64,000 bases of DNA, taken from positions 1 to 64,000 of the forward strand of contig JAMSLZ010000006.1 in assembly GCA_026027325.1 (NCBI GenBank). The letters run 5' to 3'. Shown here in pieces: positions 21,033-31,073 of this stretch. The stretch comes from Actinomucor elegans. Taxonomy: Eukaryota; Mucoromycota; Mucoromycetes; Mucorales; Mucoraceae. Positions within the stretch are counted from its first letter, which is position 1; the number at the start of each line of letters is the position of its first letter. Position numbers and translations under genes: made by a program. The notes below the pieces were generated by a model. It did no database searches, had not been told where the DNA came from, and saw nothing but the letters and a program-made list of their open reading frames with translations.

Positions 21033-21438
21033 GAACATACTTCCTTGCATGCGAGACGTGCAACTCACTAAACTGAGACGCAGCTGAAGTGGCAGACTCA
21101 TTACTGTCTTTACGTACCGTGGCCACATAAGTGGGGGAGGAGGTTGGGGTTTGGGAATTGTTCATACCAACGTGATATAGGATTGAGATGTTGACAAACT
21201 ACGTTCGAAGACCGTCGATCGAAAAAAATGAGAGTTATACGGAATATATAAGTTGATTTCTACTACAAAAGGGACTATAACAATTCGATCATGCGGAACG
21301 TGCGGTTTGTTTATTAATGTAAAATAAAAGATCAAGATCTCTATATTGCACAGCTTGAGATCTATTAAATATTGTATTATTATTGAATGCCAAACTGGAT
21401 GAGTTGAGATCTTAAATATGTGAATGCTTTGTATCTTA

Positions 21439-21722
21439 GGAGGTCATACAGATACTTGCAATTGTTGTACAATTACTCGTACAGGTTCTGGGTTAGTGGA
21501 TGACCTCATGTATTTACTCATGGGCATATTTTTGGCTGCTGTGATGTTCTCTGGATATGTGTACCCATTTAAATGGCTATTTCCAATTTTTAAAACGGCT
21601 AAAAATATTTGGAACGCCGGAGACATATTGGATAACCACATTCTATTGCACCCGGTCATCCACTCTATCCCAGAACGTGTACGAGTAATTGTACAACAAT
21701 TGCGAGTATCTGTATGACCTCC
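21439..21722. mobile_element. MITE with long inverted repeats and TTA target duplication
   Basis: 284 bp. About 68 bp at each end are inverted copies (GGAGGTCATACAGATACTTG at the left; its complement at the right). TTA lies on both sides (21436-21438, 21723-21725), the usual target duplication of PIF/Harbinger (Tourist) elements. Open frames on both strands are by-products of the palindrome. Its termini differ from elements A and B. Confidence 0.88.
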
Positions 21723-21906
21723 TTAATACCGCATATAGTATCATCCAGATACATGCTCACTCTAAAGATTGTATGTTAATTACCTCCCAAAACCGTCAGG
21801 GTGGTGCGGGTCATTATGCATCTAACTCTCATATAATTTTTTATACCATTTCTTCAATTAATTTTATAAAACTATCAATTGAAGTCTTCTTTATACTATT
21901 AAATGT

Positions 21907-22692
21907 TTATAAAGGAAAAACTAAATTACTATTAATTATTTTTTCATTACTACATATTTTGAAACTTATTTCTAAATTTTTTAAAAACCTTGATTTGTTT
22001 TTATCATACATTTCATAAATAATATCACTATTTATTTGATTATTTTTAATTTTTGTATATAAATCATTAAACAATCTTAATGTATTTCTATTATTAACAA
22101 TTACATCATTAAGCAAATTAACATCATCTTTACATTTAAGTAAATTCAAACTGTTCTTTTTTAATCTATTTATTACCTTTAAGTTTTCTTCATTATTATT
22201 TATTTTAATATAATCTTTTCTTTGTTTTTTATTATTATTACCGTTTGTAGTGGTACTATAATTACTTGTATTACTGGTTATAGAACTATTATCATCATAT
22301 TCTTCAATATCATTACCGCTGCTAATACTATTATTTTCCTCATATAACTCATCTTCTATATCTTCTAAATCACTTTCTAATATTTCATCTTCATAGTTTT
22401 TATTTTTATTATTATTGCTTTCTAAAAATTCATCATATATATCTTCTTCGATTACTTCTTTATCTATTTTATTATTTTGTTCATGATATTCTATAACTTT
22501 AAAATGATTTAAACGATATAAATTATTATTAACTAACCAATTACCAACTTCATTGCATTTATCATTATAACATTTTTTACTTTCTAATTTTAATGTATTT
22601 CTATTAATATTATTTAATTGATTTTTTAATTCTTCATTTATTTTTTTATAATTATTATTTTCATCTGTTAATGTTTTATTATTTTTTGTCAA
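21907..22692 (-). CDS. Passenger ORF downstream of Merlin-like transposase 1, unknown function
   Basis: 261 residues, intronless, extremely Asn/Lys/Ile/Glu-rich. A coiled-coil-like N-terminus (NNNYKKINEELKNQLNNI) is followed by an acidic middle section (residues about 80-150), a Ser/Thr/Asn linker and a Lys-rich C-terminus. It lies on the same strand as the transposase, 114 bp downstream. No family is recognised. The other two Merlin-like genes in the window also have a same-strand downstream ORF, but those differ in sequence and length. Confidence 0.5.
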   Translation of the reverse strand: MTKNNKTLTDENNNYKKINEELKNQLNNINRNTLKLESKKCYNDKCNEVGNWLVNNNLYRLNHFKVIEYHEQNNKIDKEVIEEDIYDEFLESNNNKNKNYEDEILESDLEDIEDELYEENNSISSGNDIEEYDDNSSITSNTSNYSTTTNGNNNKKQRKDYIKINNNEENLKVINRLKKNSLNLLKCKDDVNLLNDVIVNNRNTLRLFNDLYTKIKNNQINSDIIYEMYDKNKSRFLKNLEISFKICSNEKIINSNLVFPL

Positions 22693-22806
22693 AATGAAAT
22701 CTTTTTAATGAGATAATAATAATCCTTCTTGTTAATTTTAATGTATTTTAATTTTTTATTTGGTCTTACTCTACTCATACTTTTATTATATAATGAAATT
22801 CAATTT

Positions 22807-23992
22807 TTAATCTTTCAAAAAGTTTTTCCAAATATTATATTCTCTATTTTTTTTTCTCCATTGATATTCCCTGAGATATAGAATTATGTCTTTCTTGTTT
22901 CTATTTCTGGGTATAATACTTTGTTTTAATCCATTCCATGTTCCTTCTATGGTATTTGTATGAATTCCTGTTATAGGATCTTTAAAATGTTTTTTATGAT
23001 TTACTGTTTTACGTTTATACCCAATTTTATTTAAATCATTATAACCTTTCCAGCAATCTGTGTATATAGTTGTGTGGTGAAATAGCCACATAATTGAAGT
23101 ACAGACAGACTAGAGGCCTGTGCGCCCTAGCTGTAGCACATACATACTAAAGCATCATTGATTACCTTATACAGCGATACAGTCCTTAAACAGAGATACG
23201 TCCTTCTTATACTTTTTATATGAACACAAGTAAATAACCTTCAGTCACAATTCAACGAGTATAAATACAAGCTAGAAAAACTAGTTAGAAAGAATTAATC
23301 ACATTTAAGTTGAATAAACTATAACCAAGTTATAATCGACTTACTACCTGCTTTTATATTTTAATTTTACCGCAAGTTGTACCTTTCTTAATATACTTAC
23401 TAATTATTTGATTAATATTCTCTATATTTCTTTCTTCAATAGGTTCTAAAAATACTTTTTTATTTTCATTTGTAACCTTATTCTTTAATCTACTTCTTTG
23501 TATTCCACCAATAACCCAAGCACCTTCAACTTTATGTCCCTTGTTATATTTTCTTTTTGCAATTTTAGTTTCATCAATTTCTACAATTTCATTTCTTCCA
23601 CCTATTTTATTACTTGGTTTAATAAGTTGTTTATTCTTAATGTATTTTCTGAAAATTTTATTATATCTACTTACTGTATTTTTATCAATTTGTAAACTTG
23701 AGGATATAAAAGATGAGGGTGCTTTTCCTAAAAATAAATACAATATGTGTAACTGGATATTTAACGGTAATCTTAATTTACTAAATATTGTTCCTTTCAA
23801 TGGTGATATAGCTTTTCTACATTTATAATATTTACAAACATACAATTTTTTCTTCAAATTTAATTTCATATCATGTCCGCATTCATTACATTTTTCAATC
23901 TTATTCACATAATTATTTTTAATTAAATATTCCAATGCATCATCTTCATTATCGAATATATGCTTCAAACTTTTATAAGATTCTATAAACAT
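22807..23992 (-). pseudogene. Merlin/IS1595 (ISXO2-like) transposase 1, split by a solo LTR
   Basis: The N-terminal half (23992-23380) has a zinc ribbon (CNECG, then CKYYKCRK) and the first catalytic Asp in EIDETKIAKRKYN. The C-terminal half (23072-22807) has D in IYTDCWKGY and E in HTNTIEGTW. A 302-bp LTR1 with AGTTG on both sides separates them; without it the frame would be continuous, so this was probably an intact gene of about 290 residues before the insertion. The right end of the element is probably near 24112 (GATACATCC, shared with copy 3). Confidence 0.85.
23073..23374 (+). repeat. Solo LTR1 inside Merlin-like transposase 1
   Basis: 302 bp, starting TGTGGTGAAATAGCC and ending TTTTACCGCA. 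The target duplication AGTTG (23068-23072, 23375-23379) is perfect. Other LTR1 copies are at 38174-38844 (reversed, interrupted) and 40748-41035 (old). Confidence 0.92.
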
Positions 23993-24112
23993 AATAGATA
24001 ATAATATCTTGGGTATTTAATTTAATAAATTATGAAAATTCAATTTTGATGAAAAACAATTTTAATAATTCGGAGTTTAAATATAACCTGAGACCTATAT
24101 GCAGATACATCC

Positions 24113-24571
24113 TATAGGCTTTGGTAGCCATATGCCCACCTTTATGAATAGCTTGAAGATGTAACTCATTATTACCCGAATCCAGAATATGAACAACTGT
24201 GTAATTATTACGCTTTATTATAAAACAAGAAATAGCAGTAAAAGACAAATTCCTAATCGAGTGCTATGCCGAGATATAAATGCTTACCTTTATTTACAGT
24301 CCGATATGGTACCGCAGTATGTCGGCCATCATCATCATCTTGGAATATCAGCAAGTCACTATGAGCCGCGCAGTCAACAAGCTACTAGCTTACGTATACC
24401 CATAATATCATTAGTCAACCGCAGCAAGCTGAAAAGTATAAAAGGACGAGCTCTTAGCTGATTAGAAAAAGATCATTCGAAATTTAATTTTGAAATAAAA
24501 GACTTACCACAGTTTTGATATTATTCTTCTGTTCTTCTATTATAATCCTCTTTCTATCCACGTACACAACA
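24113..24571 (+). repeat. LTR7, 5'-truncated solo copy
   Basis: Inverse of 28388-28750 and related to 50828-51321. It ends CCACGTACACAACA. The first about 50 bp are missing at the border with Merlin-like element 1. It contains a TATA-like stretch (GTATAAAAGGACG) at about 24436, the likely former promoter. Confidence 0.75.
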
Positions 24572-24710
24572 TATATTTTTACGGGATATTCATATTTTGG
24601 GTTTTAAGTATGAAAAGGGTATTAGAAGAAACATCCGGAGGTATCCAAAGATAATGTACAGAATTAAATTTTAAACTCAGTTAATTAAATTTTTTTTATA
24701 ATAAAAATAA

Positions 24711-25589
24711 ATGTTTACAGAACCATATGTAAATTTAAAAGAACTTTTTGATAGTGAAGATAAAGCTTTGCTCTATTTAATAGAAAATAATTATGTAAAT
24801 AAATATGAAAAATGTAGATTTTGCGATAGTGATACTAAACTTTATATAAATATAAAAGTATATAAATGTAAAAATTATAAATGTAGAAAACCATTTTCAC
24901 CATTACATGGAACCATATTTTCTAAAATGAAATTACCATTAAATATACAATTACATCTTTTAAATTATTATATATTAAAAATGCCAAATAGTAGTATTGC
25001 TACTACATTAAAAATATCAAATAATACAGTAACAAATTATAATAGAATATTTAGAAAATATATAAAAGATAAAATTAATTTTAGTAGAAATTTTAAAATT
25101 GGTGGTAGAAATAAAATTGTTGAAATAGATGAAACTAAAATAGCCAAAAGAAAATATAATAAAGGACATATAGTTGAAGGTGGTTGGGTAACTGGAGGCA
25201 TTGAAAGGAGTATATTAAAAAACAAAATGAAAAATGAAAATAAAAAGATATTTTTATTACCAATCAAAGAAAGAAATATTAATAATATAGATTTAATTAT
25301 AAAAAAATATGTTAAAAAAGGTACCACTATATATACAGATTGTTGGAAAGGATATAATAATTTAAGAAATATAGGATATAAGCATAAAACAGTTAATCAT
25401 AAAAAATATTTTAAAGATCCAATAACAGGTGTACATACAAATACAATCGAAGGTACATGGTGTGCATTAAAACAAAGTATTGTACCAAGAAATAGAACTA
25501 AAAAAGATTTAATTTTATATTTGCGAGAATATCATTGGAGAAAAAAAAATCGAGAATATAATTTATGGAAAATGTTTTTAAAAGATTAA
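24711..25589 (+). CDS. Merlin/IS1595 (ISXO2-like) transposase 2, intact
   Basis: 292 residues, intronless. A zinc ribbon (C35, C38, C53, C58) and a helix-turn-helix-like region (SSIATTLKISNNTVTNYN) precede a DDE core with D140 (VEIDETKIA), D210 (YTDCWKGY) and E247 (HTNTIEGTW). This is the standard layout and length for the ISXO2-like DDE family. Merlin elements cut and paste with 8-9-bp duplications. I could not place both ends of this copy; a possible left end is GGAGGTATCC at about 24634. The very AT-rich codons differ from host genes. Confidence 0.88.
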   Translation: MFTEPYVNLKELFDSEDKALLYLIENNYVNKYEKCRFCDSDTKLYINIKVYKCKNYKCRKPFSPLHGTIFSKMKLPLNIQLHLLNYYILKMPNSSIATTLKISNNTVTNYNRIFRKYIKDKINFSRNFKIGGRNKIVEIDETKIAKRKYNKGHIVEGGWVTGGIERSILKNKMKNENKKIFLLPIKERNINNIDLIIKKYVKKGTTIYTDCWKGYNNLRNIGYKHKTVNHKKYFKDPITGVHTNTIEGTWCALKQSIVPRNRTKKDLILYLREYHWRKKNREYNLWKMFLKD

Positions 25590-25657
25590 AATTTATATAA
25601 ATAAAAAAAAATTGAATTTGAATATAAAAATAAATAAATTGATTAATATGAATTATC

Positions 25658-25921
25658 ATGTCTGAAATTAATCCATTTTTGAATAAAAAGTTTATAAAAG
25701 ATTTGAAATGTTCATTTATACCACAACAAATATTTAAAAATAAAAAATATGATTTTGATATAATGGATATAGATTTTAAATTAAAAAAAAATGATATTGT
25801 TTTAATCACTGTAAAATTAATTAATGGAAAAAAATATGAATATGCATATATATTAAAAACTAATAATATAATAACAGAAAATATAATTAGTGAAAATGAT
25901 ATGATAATTGATAATGATTAA
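25658..25921 (+). CDS. Passenger ORF downstream of Merlin-like transposase 2, unknown
   Basis: 87 residues, 68 bp after the transposase on the same strand. It is Lys/Ile/Asn-rich, with a beta-rich looking central segment (NDIVLITVKLINGKKYEYAY). No family recognised. It could be a real accessory gene or an open stretch of AT-rich DNA; the recurrence of such ORFs behind the other two transposases favours the former. Confidence 0.4.
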   Translation: MSEINPFLNKKFIKDLKCSFIPQQIFKNKKYDFDIMDIDFKLKKNDIVLITVKLINGKKYEYAYILKTNNIITENIISENDMIIDND

Positions 25922-26548
25922 ATTAAATATATATATAATGTCCTTTATATGACAATAAACTGTTGGTGGTAGGTGGAATAAAAAATAAGTTAAGAATTAA
26001 ATAATTGGAGGAATTTATGGGATTCAACATGGCCATATAGACACAAATATTATATTTTTAAAATTTAACATTTTTAAAATGATATTTTTGGTAATATAAT
26101 CCATTTTTTAAAATATAAAAATATATAATCACATGATCACAATAATCTTGTACACTATCTTGATAATGAACCGAAACATCCTTCATGATTCATCTACAAA
26201 CATGCTATACAGAGAATTATATGTTAACCAGCGTTCGGCTAATATTAACGACAAATTCAACCCCAATCAACCTGAATTATTTCTTGACGAGTCTTACTGT
26301 CATATAGATCGTTCTACAGGACGTACCTGGGTAAGGTCACGGGGTGTTGTAAACGAAAGCGGAAGAAAGCCGATACTTGTAATATTAGCCGCCTTCATCT
26401 TGTCTTCGAAGAGGGCAACGAGCGAAAAGCAGAAATTGTTGTGTACGTGGATAGGAAGAGGATTAGGATGATTATCAAACGAGCTCTCACATCACGTGAT
26501 AATAGAATATATTGTTTTAAGATTATTTTATTTTATAAATTTATAATT

Positions 26549-26836
26549 TTATTTTTTTAAGAACAGGTACAATATTGTTATTAACATTATTAAATATATC
26601 TTCCTCATTGTTTTCATATACTCTTTTGCTTTTTTTACTTTTGTTATATGTTTTAAATTCATAAACTTTTTTATTTTTTTATTTGATCCATTTTTTTTAA
26701 TATAAATTTCAAAACACCCATCTTTTTGTTTAATTTTAAATTCACTTAAATCATATTTTTTTATTTTTTTTACAATCATACTTCTTTTAATATTATATTT
26801 AAAGTTATCATCGGCTATTAAATCTAATATGTTCAT
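26549..26836 (-). CDS. Passenger ORF downstream of Merlin-like transposase 3, unknown
   Basis: 95 residues, same strand as the transposase, about 540 bp downstream. It is Lys/Ile-rich with a hydrophobic C-terminal stretch (IYLIMLITILYLFL) that could be one membrane segment. No family recognised. Its status as a gene is uncertain. Confidence 0.35.
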   Translation of the reverse strand: MNILDLIADDNFKYNIKRSMIVKKIKKYDLSEFKIKQKDGCFEIYIKKNGSNKKIKKFMNLKHITKVKKAKEYMKTMRKIYLIMLITILYLFLKK

Positions 26837-27376
26837 TATTTTTCTATATAATTGTTTTCAATTTTTAAATTTTTTATGTTGACATTATATCTAATCCAAT
26901 TCATACTATTAAGTAACGCCGAGAACATATTAGAAAAGTTAATTTTACTAGAAAATAAATCTATATTATAATAATATGTATATTAAAAAAAGGAATCTAT
27001 AATATAATTATTGAAAATAATTAAAATAAAAGTTATATATATTATTGATTAATAAATCTTTTCTTGAAAAGTATATTCAACGATGTAAGATTCATTAAAT
27101 TTATAATCAATGTATGTAATATAAGAATAATTATTAGAACAATATGAAATGAATTATTTTATTAAAGATAATCATTCAAATATACTTATATACAAATTTT
27201 TTAGGTTTATAATAAAATAACTATATAATATTTAATAAATCAGTTTAATAACATGATCAGATCATATTAATAATTGAAATAAACTTTCAAAATGCATTTT
27301 AAGTTTAATATATTTCGTGTCATATTACATTTTTATAAAAAAATCAAATTGTATTTAATCAAGTTATATATAAACT

Positions 27377-28257
27377 TTAATCTGTCAAAAACTTTTTCCA
27401 TAAATTATATTCCCTATTTTTTTTCCTCCATTGATATTCTTTTAAAAACAATAATATATCTTTTTTGTTTCTATGTCTGGGTATTATACTCTGTTTTAAT
27501 CCATTCCAAGTACCTTCAATAGTATTAGTATGTACACCTGTTATTGGATCTTTAAAATTTTTGGAATGATTTACAGTCATATGTTTATATCCTATATTCT
27601 TTAAATTATTGTATCCTTTCCATAAATCTGTATATATTGTGGTTCCTTTTTTTACATATTTTTTAATAATTAAATCTATATTATCAATATTTCTTTCTTT
27701 AATAGGGACAAAAAAGTTTTTTTATTTTCGTTTTTTATTTTATTTTTTAACATACTTCTTTCTACACCTCCAATAATCCATGCACCTTCTACTCTATGAC
27801 CTCTATTATATTTTCTTTTAGCTATTTTACTTTCATCTACTTCTACAATTTTATTTCTACCCCCAATTTTAATATTTCTATTACTTAATAATTGCTTATT
27901 TTTTAAATGTTTTCTAAATAATTTATTATAAGATGACACAGTATTCTTTGATATTCCTAATGTTGATGCAGTAAATGAACATGGCACTTTTCCAAGAAAA
28001 TAATATAGTATATGTAATTGTATATTTAATGATAATGTTAATTTATTAAATATTGTACCTTTTAAAGGTGATATAGCTTTTCTACATTTATAAAATCTGC
28101 AAACATATAATTTTTTATTTATATTTAATTTAATATCATGGTTACATTTTAAACACTTTTCATAATGGTTAACATAGTTGTTTTCAATTAAATACAATAG
28201 TGCTTCCTTCTCATCATCAAATATTTTTTTCAAAGATTTGTATGGTTCTATAAACAT
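27377..28257 (-). pseudogene. Merlin/IS1595 transposase 3, frameshifted
   Basis: The N-terminal part (28257 to about 27700) has the zinc ribbon (CLKCN, then CRFYKCRK) and first Asp (VEVDESKIAKRKYN). The C-terminal part in another frame has IEGTW and continues to 27377. The break falls in a homopolymer (A-run on the coding strand) near 27707-27725, the sort of place where a one-base slip or a sequencing error occurs. Otherwise collinear with copy 2. Confidence 0.8.
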
Positions 28258-29037
28258 ATAGTTCTATAAAAACCTTTTTAAGTTATATTTTAAATATAAA
28301 ACAAAATTCAATTTTGTATAAAACAAAAATTAAAATGATTTCGGAGTTTTAATAATAAACCTGAGAGTTCTTTTGGGATACATCCGAATCTTTTTCTAAT
28401 CAGCTAAGAGCTCGTCCTTTTATACTTTTCAGCTTGCTGCGGTTGACTAATGATATTATGGGTATACGTAAGCTAGTAGCTTGTTGACTGCGCGGCTCAT
28501 AGTGACTTGCTGATATTCCAAGATGATGATGATGGCCGACATACTGCGGTACCATATCGGACTGTAAATAAAGGTAAGCATTTTATCTCGGCATAACACT
28601 CGATTAGGAATTTGTCTTTTACTGCTATTTCTTGTTTTATAATAAAGCGTAATAATTACACAGTTGTTCATATTCTGGATTCGGGTAATAATGAGTTACA
28701 TCTTCAAGCTATTCATAAAGGTGGGCATATGGCTACCAAAGCCTATACAACCTCTTCTTTACTGATATAATCATGAGCGTTTACAACAGAAATCATCCAA
28801 GAAAGTGTGAATGTATGGCCTGTCCAAGATAACAAAAATCAATATACTGACTATCATGGACACTTTAATGCTGAGAAGTTCGAGTGTTTGTTTGATACTA
28901 TCTGTCACGCAATCCAACTCTATGGCTCTTGAATCATTCATATGAATGGCGCATCTTATCACAAACATCGAACAAATCCAGTACCGACTGCTGCATCAAC
29001 TAAGAGCGATCTTGAATCCGAAGTAGCTAAAGACCAA

Positions 29038-29346
29038 TGTTATAGAATAGAGACTATTGTATGAATAATAACTTATTCATTATCAATCTCATCTTTACGG
29101 AAGCACTTACGAGTTGATATGTTTAAGATTCATGTCTCAGATGGATATATATCTAGAACATAGACCTATAACATAACATCTTCTTAAATCCTCTTCACCA
29201 CACTTAGATAGACGATTAGTATAAATAGGTTTAGTTTAGACATAGTTATAGGATCTTCATCTTTATATTCATCTTTGTTAATAAAGCACAGTCTCAAAAA
29301 GTACTCTTTTTAGTCTTCTTTATTATTTCACTGTGCAAACACAACA
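29038..29346 (+). repeat. Solo LTR5
   Basis: 309 bp, TGTTATAGAATAGAG to CAAACACAACA, with a perfect duplication ACCAA (29033-29037, 29347-29351). Same family as the LTRs of the intact Ty3 element at 30728-36127. Confidence 0.9.
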
Positions 29347-29706
29347 ACCAAAGATTCACGTAATAATAAGAAGACTTGTATATATAATCAGATTACTGAT
29401 TGAGAAACATTTTAATTCACAAGATTTTCTTACAAAAGAAAAAAAATGTTAAAAGTATATTATTTAATACAATTAATACTATTTTCATAAATACAGTAAA
29501 TTGTTAATGTAAAAATAATAATTATTTAAAATTTAAAAGTAAAATAAAAATTTTGATAAATTCCAAAATTAATCAATATATGTTAAATTAGTGTTAATAC
29601 TGAAATTTTCACAAACCCACATAATTTGCATAATGTTATAATTTATATTAATATCAATTCTTGTGATTTATTTTAAATTCTATTTTTTTTATAATAAAAA
29701 CATTCC
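29347..29706. other. Repeat relics without a gene
   Basis: 29352-29400 matches the sequence at about 37240-37290; 29400-29490 matches part of segmental repeat R (2475-2565). The rest, to 29706, is AT-rich with nothing recognised. Confidence 0.55.
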
Positions 29707-29787
29707 TGTTATAGAATAGAGATTATTGTATGAATAATAACTTATTCATTATCAATCTCATCTTTACGGAAGCACTTATGAGTTGAT
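29707..29787 (+). repeat. LTR5 5' fragment
   Basis: First about 81 bp of LTR5, cut at GAGTTGAT by the reversed LTR2 that follows. Confidence 0.75.
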
Positions 29788-30153
29788 TGTTGTAAACATG
29801 ACTTGTTCAGTGTCCGTCACCAATCAGGTCAATGCTCGACAATGCTTATACTCAGCTTGTGCTTTGACAGCTTTGTAACGTCGGTTAAGAGATATATATG
29901 GAAATCAATGCTTAGTGCAACTAACCTTCATAAACTATCTATCACCGAAAATATAAAGTCGTACTAGAATGGATTACTATAAATCCTTGTTAACTCCATG
30001 AGCGCAGTCTTTGACTAACTCAATCGTCTATAATATCAAGTTAAATCCGAACTTCAATTTTGTATAAATAGCTCATCATTTTAATGCTTTAATAAATTAA
30101 TTCGTTTTATCAGTCTGGTTATTTTTACAGTCTTTATTATATTCGATATAACA
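29788..30153 (-). repeat. LTR2, reversed solo copy
   Basis: 366 bp from TGTTGTAAACATGAC to TTCGATATAACA. The flanks (TTGAT, AGTAC) do not match, and the copy truncates the Tc1-like transposase that follows, so this border is a recombination or deletion junction. Confidence 0.8.
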
Positions 30154-30727
30154 AGTACGATTTTAGCTGGTAGTCCCCGCTTGGACATCTACCGAAATTT
30201 CGTCTGATGTGCATATTAAATCCTGCTTCGTCAATAAAAACGCAGTTGCCAAACCAATTCATTTCCTTATCACCCATCCACTCCAATACTCTCTCTCTTC
30301 GTTGCTTTAAAGTATTCTCAGAATTCCTCGCAGCAACAATTTTATCCAACTTCTTGAAGGTGAGGGACGCATGCTGAACAAGATGCTTATGAAGACCGGG
30401 AAGGGTGATCGACTGAATGTCTGGGAAAGCGGAAAGTAATGCATCTCTTGCCTCCCATAAAACAGCGGCAGCAGCAGTGTCATAATATTGACAAAGAAAG
30501 TCGGTATGCTTTGGCTCAAGCTTCCGATTATTCCTTCCCAGACGTGATACTTTTTTGGTACCTGGCAAACGCTTCTCCTCATCATCTTTGTATGTTTTCA
30601 CATAATGTTGGGCTGTTCTTACAACGATACCCACAGTTAGTCCTGCTTGTCTTGCAGACATCCCTTGTTCGATGACAAGGTCAAGCAGTTCTTGTACTTG
30701 AAGGGCTCTGAGTAAGAGCGATATGGG

Positions 30728-31036
30728 TGTTATAGAATAGAGATTATTGTATGAATAATAACTTATTCATTATCAATCTCATCTTTACGGAAGCACTTAC
30801 GAGTTGATATGTTTAAGATTCATGTCTCAGATGGATATATATCTAGAACATAGACCTATAACATAACATCTTCTTAAATCCTCTTCACCACACTTAGATA
30901 GACGATTAGTATAAATAGGTTTAGTTTAGACATAGTTATAGGATCTTCATCTTTATATTCATCTTTGTTAATAAAGCACAGTCTCAAAAAGTACTCTTTT
31001 TAGTCTTCTTTATTATTTCACTGTGCAAACACAACA
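30728..31036 (+). repeat. 5' LTR of the intact Ty3 element
   Basis: TGTTATAGAATAG to CACAACA. A TATA-like word (AGTATAAATAGG) is at about 30909. The segment TCAAAAAGTA at 30984-30993 is complementary to the putative primer site at 31040-31049. Confidence 0.92.
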
Positions 31037-31039
31037 TTT

Positions 31040-31049
31040 TACTTTTTGA
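31040..31049 (+). promoter_or_regulatory. Candidate self-priming primer-binding site
   Basis: TACTTTTTGA, 3 bp after the 5' LTR, is the exact complement of TCAAAAAGTA inside the LTR. No tRNA-type primer site (TGG...) follows the LTR. Tf1/sushi-type elements prime cDNA with the 5' end of their own RNA; this would fit if transcription starts near 30984. The start site is not known, so this is inference. Confidence 0.45.
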
Positions 31050-31073
31050 ATTCAACGCTTTATTACACTTACT

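Larger units (their letters stand above)
26466..28385 (-). mobile_element. Merlin-like element 3, inside LTR7
   Basis: 1920 bp. The ends form an imperfect inverted repeat: GGATGATTATCAAACGAGCT at the left, and GGATGTATCCCAAAAGAACT as complement of the right end. It contains a frameshifted transposase and a downstream passenger ORF. No 8-9-bp duplication is left, because LTR7 sequence was lost on the left side. Confidence 0.7.
26437..28788 (-). repeat. Solo LTR7 (reversed), interrupted by Merlin-like element 3
   Basis: Starts TGTTGTGTACGTGG and ends GCGTTTACAACA on the plus strand. The target duplication GAAAT is perfect (26432-26436, 28789-28793). About 60 bp of the LTR next to the inserted Merlin-like element are missing. 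Confidence 0.85.
26133..29037 (+). pseudogene. DDE_3/Tc1-type transposase relic, split by LTR7
   Basis: Two fragments of one gene: 26133-26436 (LFLDESYCHID, then TGRTWVRSRGVVNESGRKP, holding a catalytic Asp) and 28794-29037 (YTDYHGHFNAEKFECLF, then IIHMNGASYHK, normally carrying the second Asp as HMDGA). LTR7 separates them with GAAAT on both sides. The second part has a stop codon and Asn in place of the Asp, and the two parts are in different frames. It is dead, and is further cut by LTR5 at 29038. A related fragment is at about 37215. Confidence 0.75.

Noticed and set aside
21424..21717. 97-residue ORF at the MITE
   Set aside because: It lies across the palindromic MITE and is read on both strands because of its inverted repeats.
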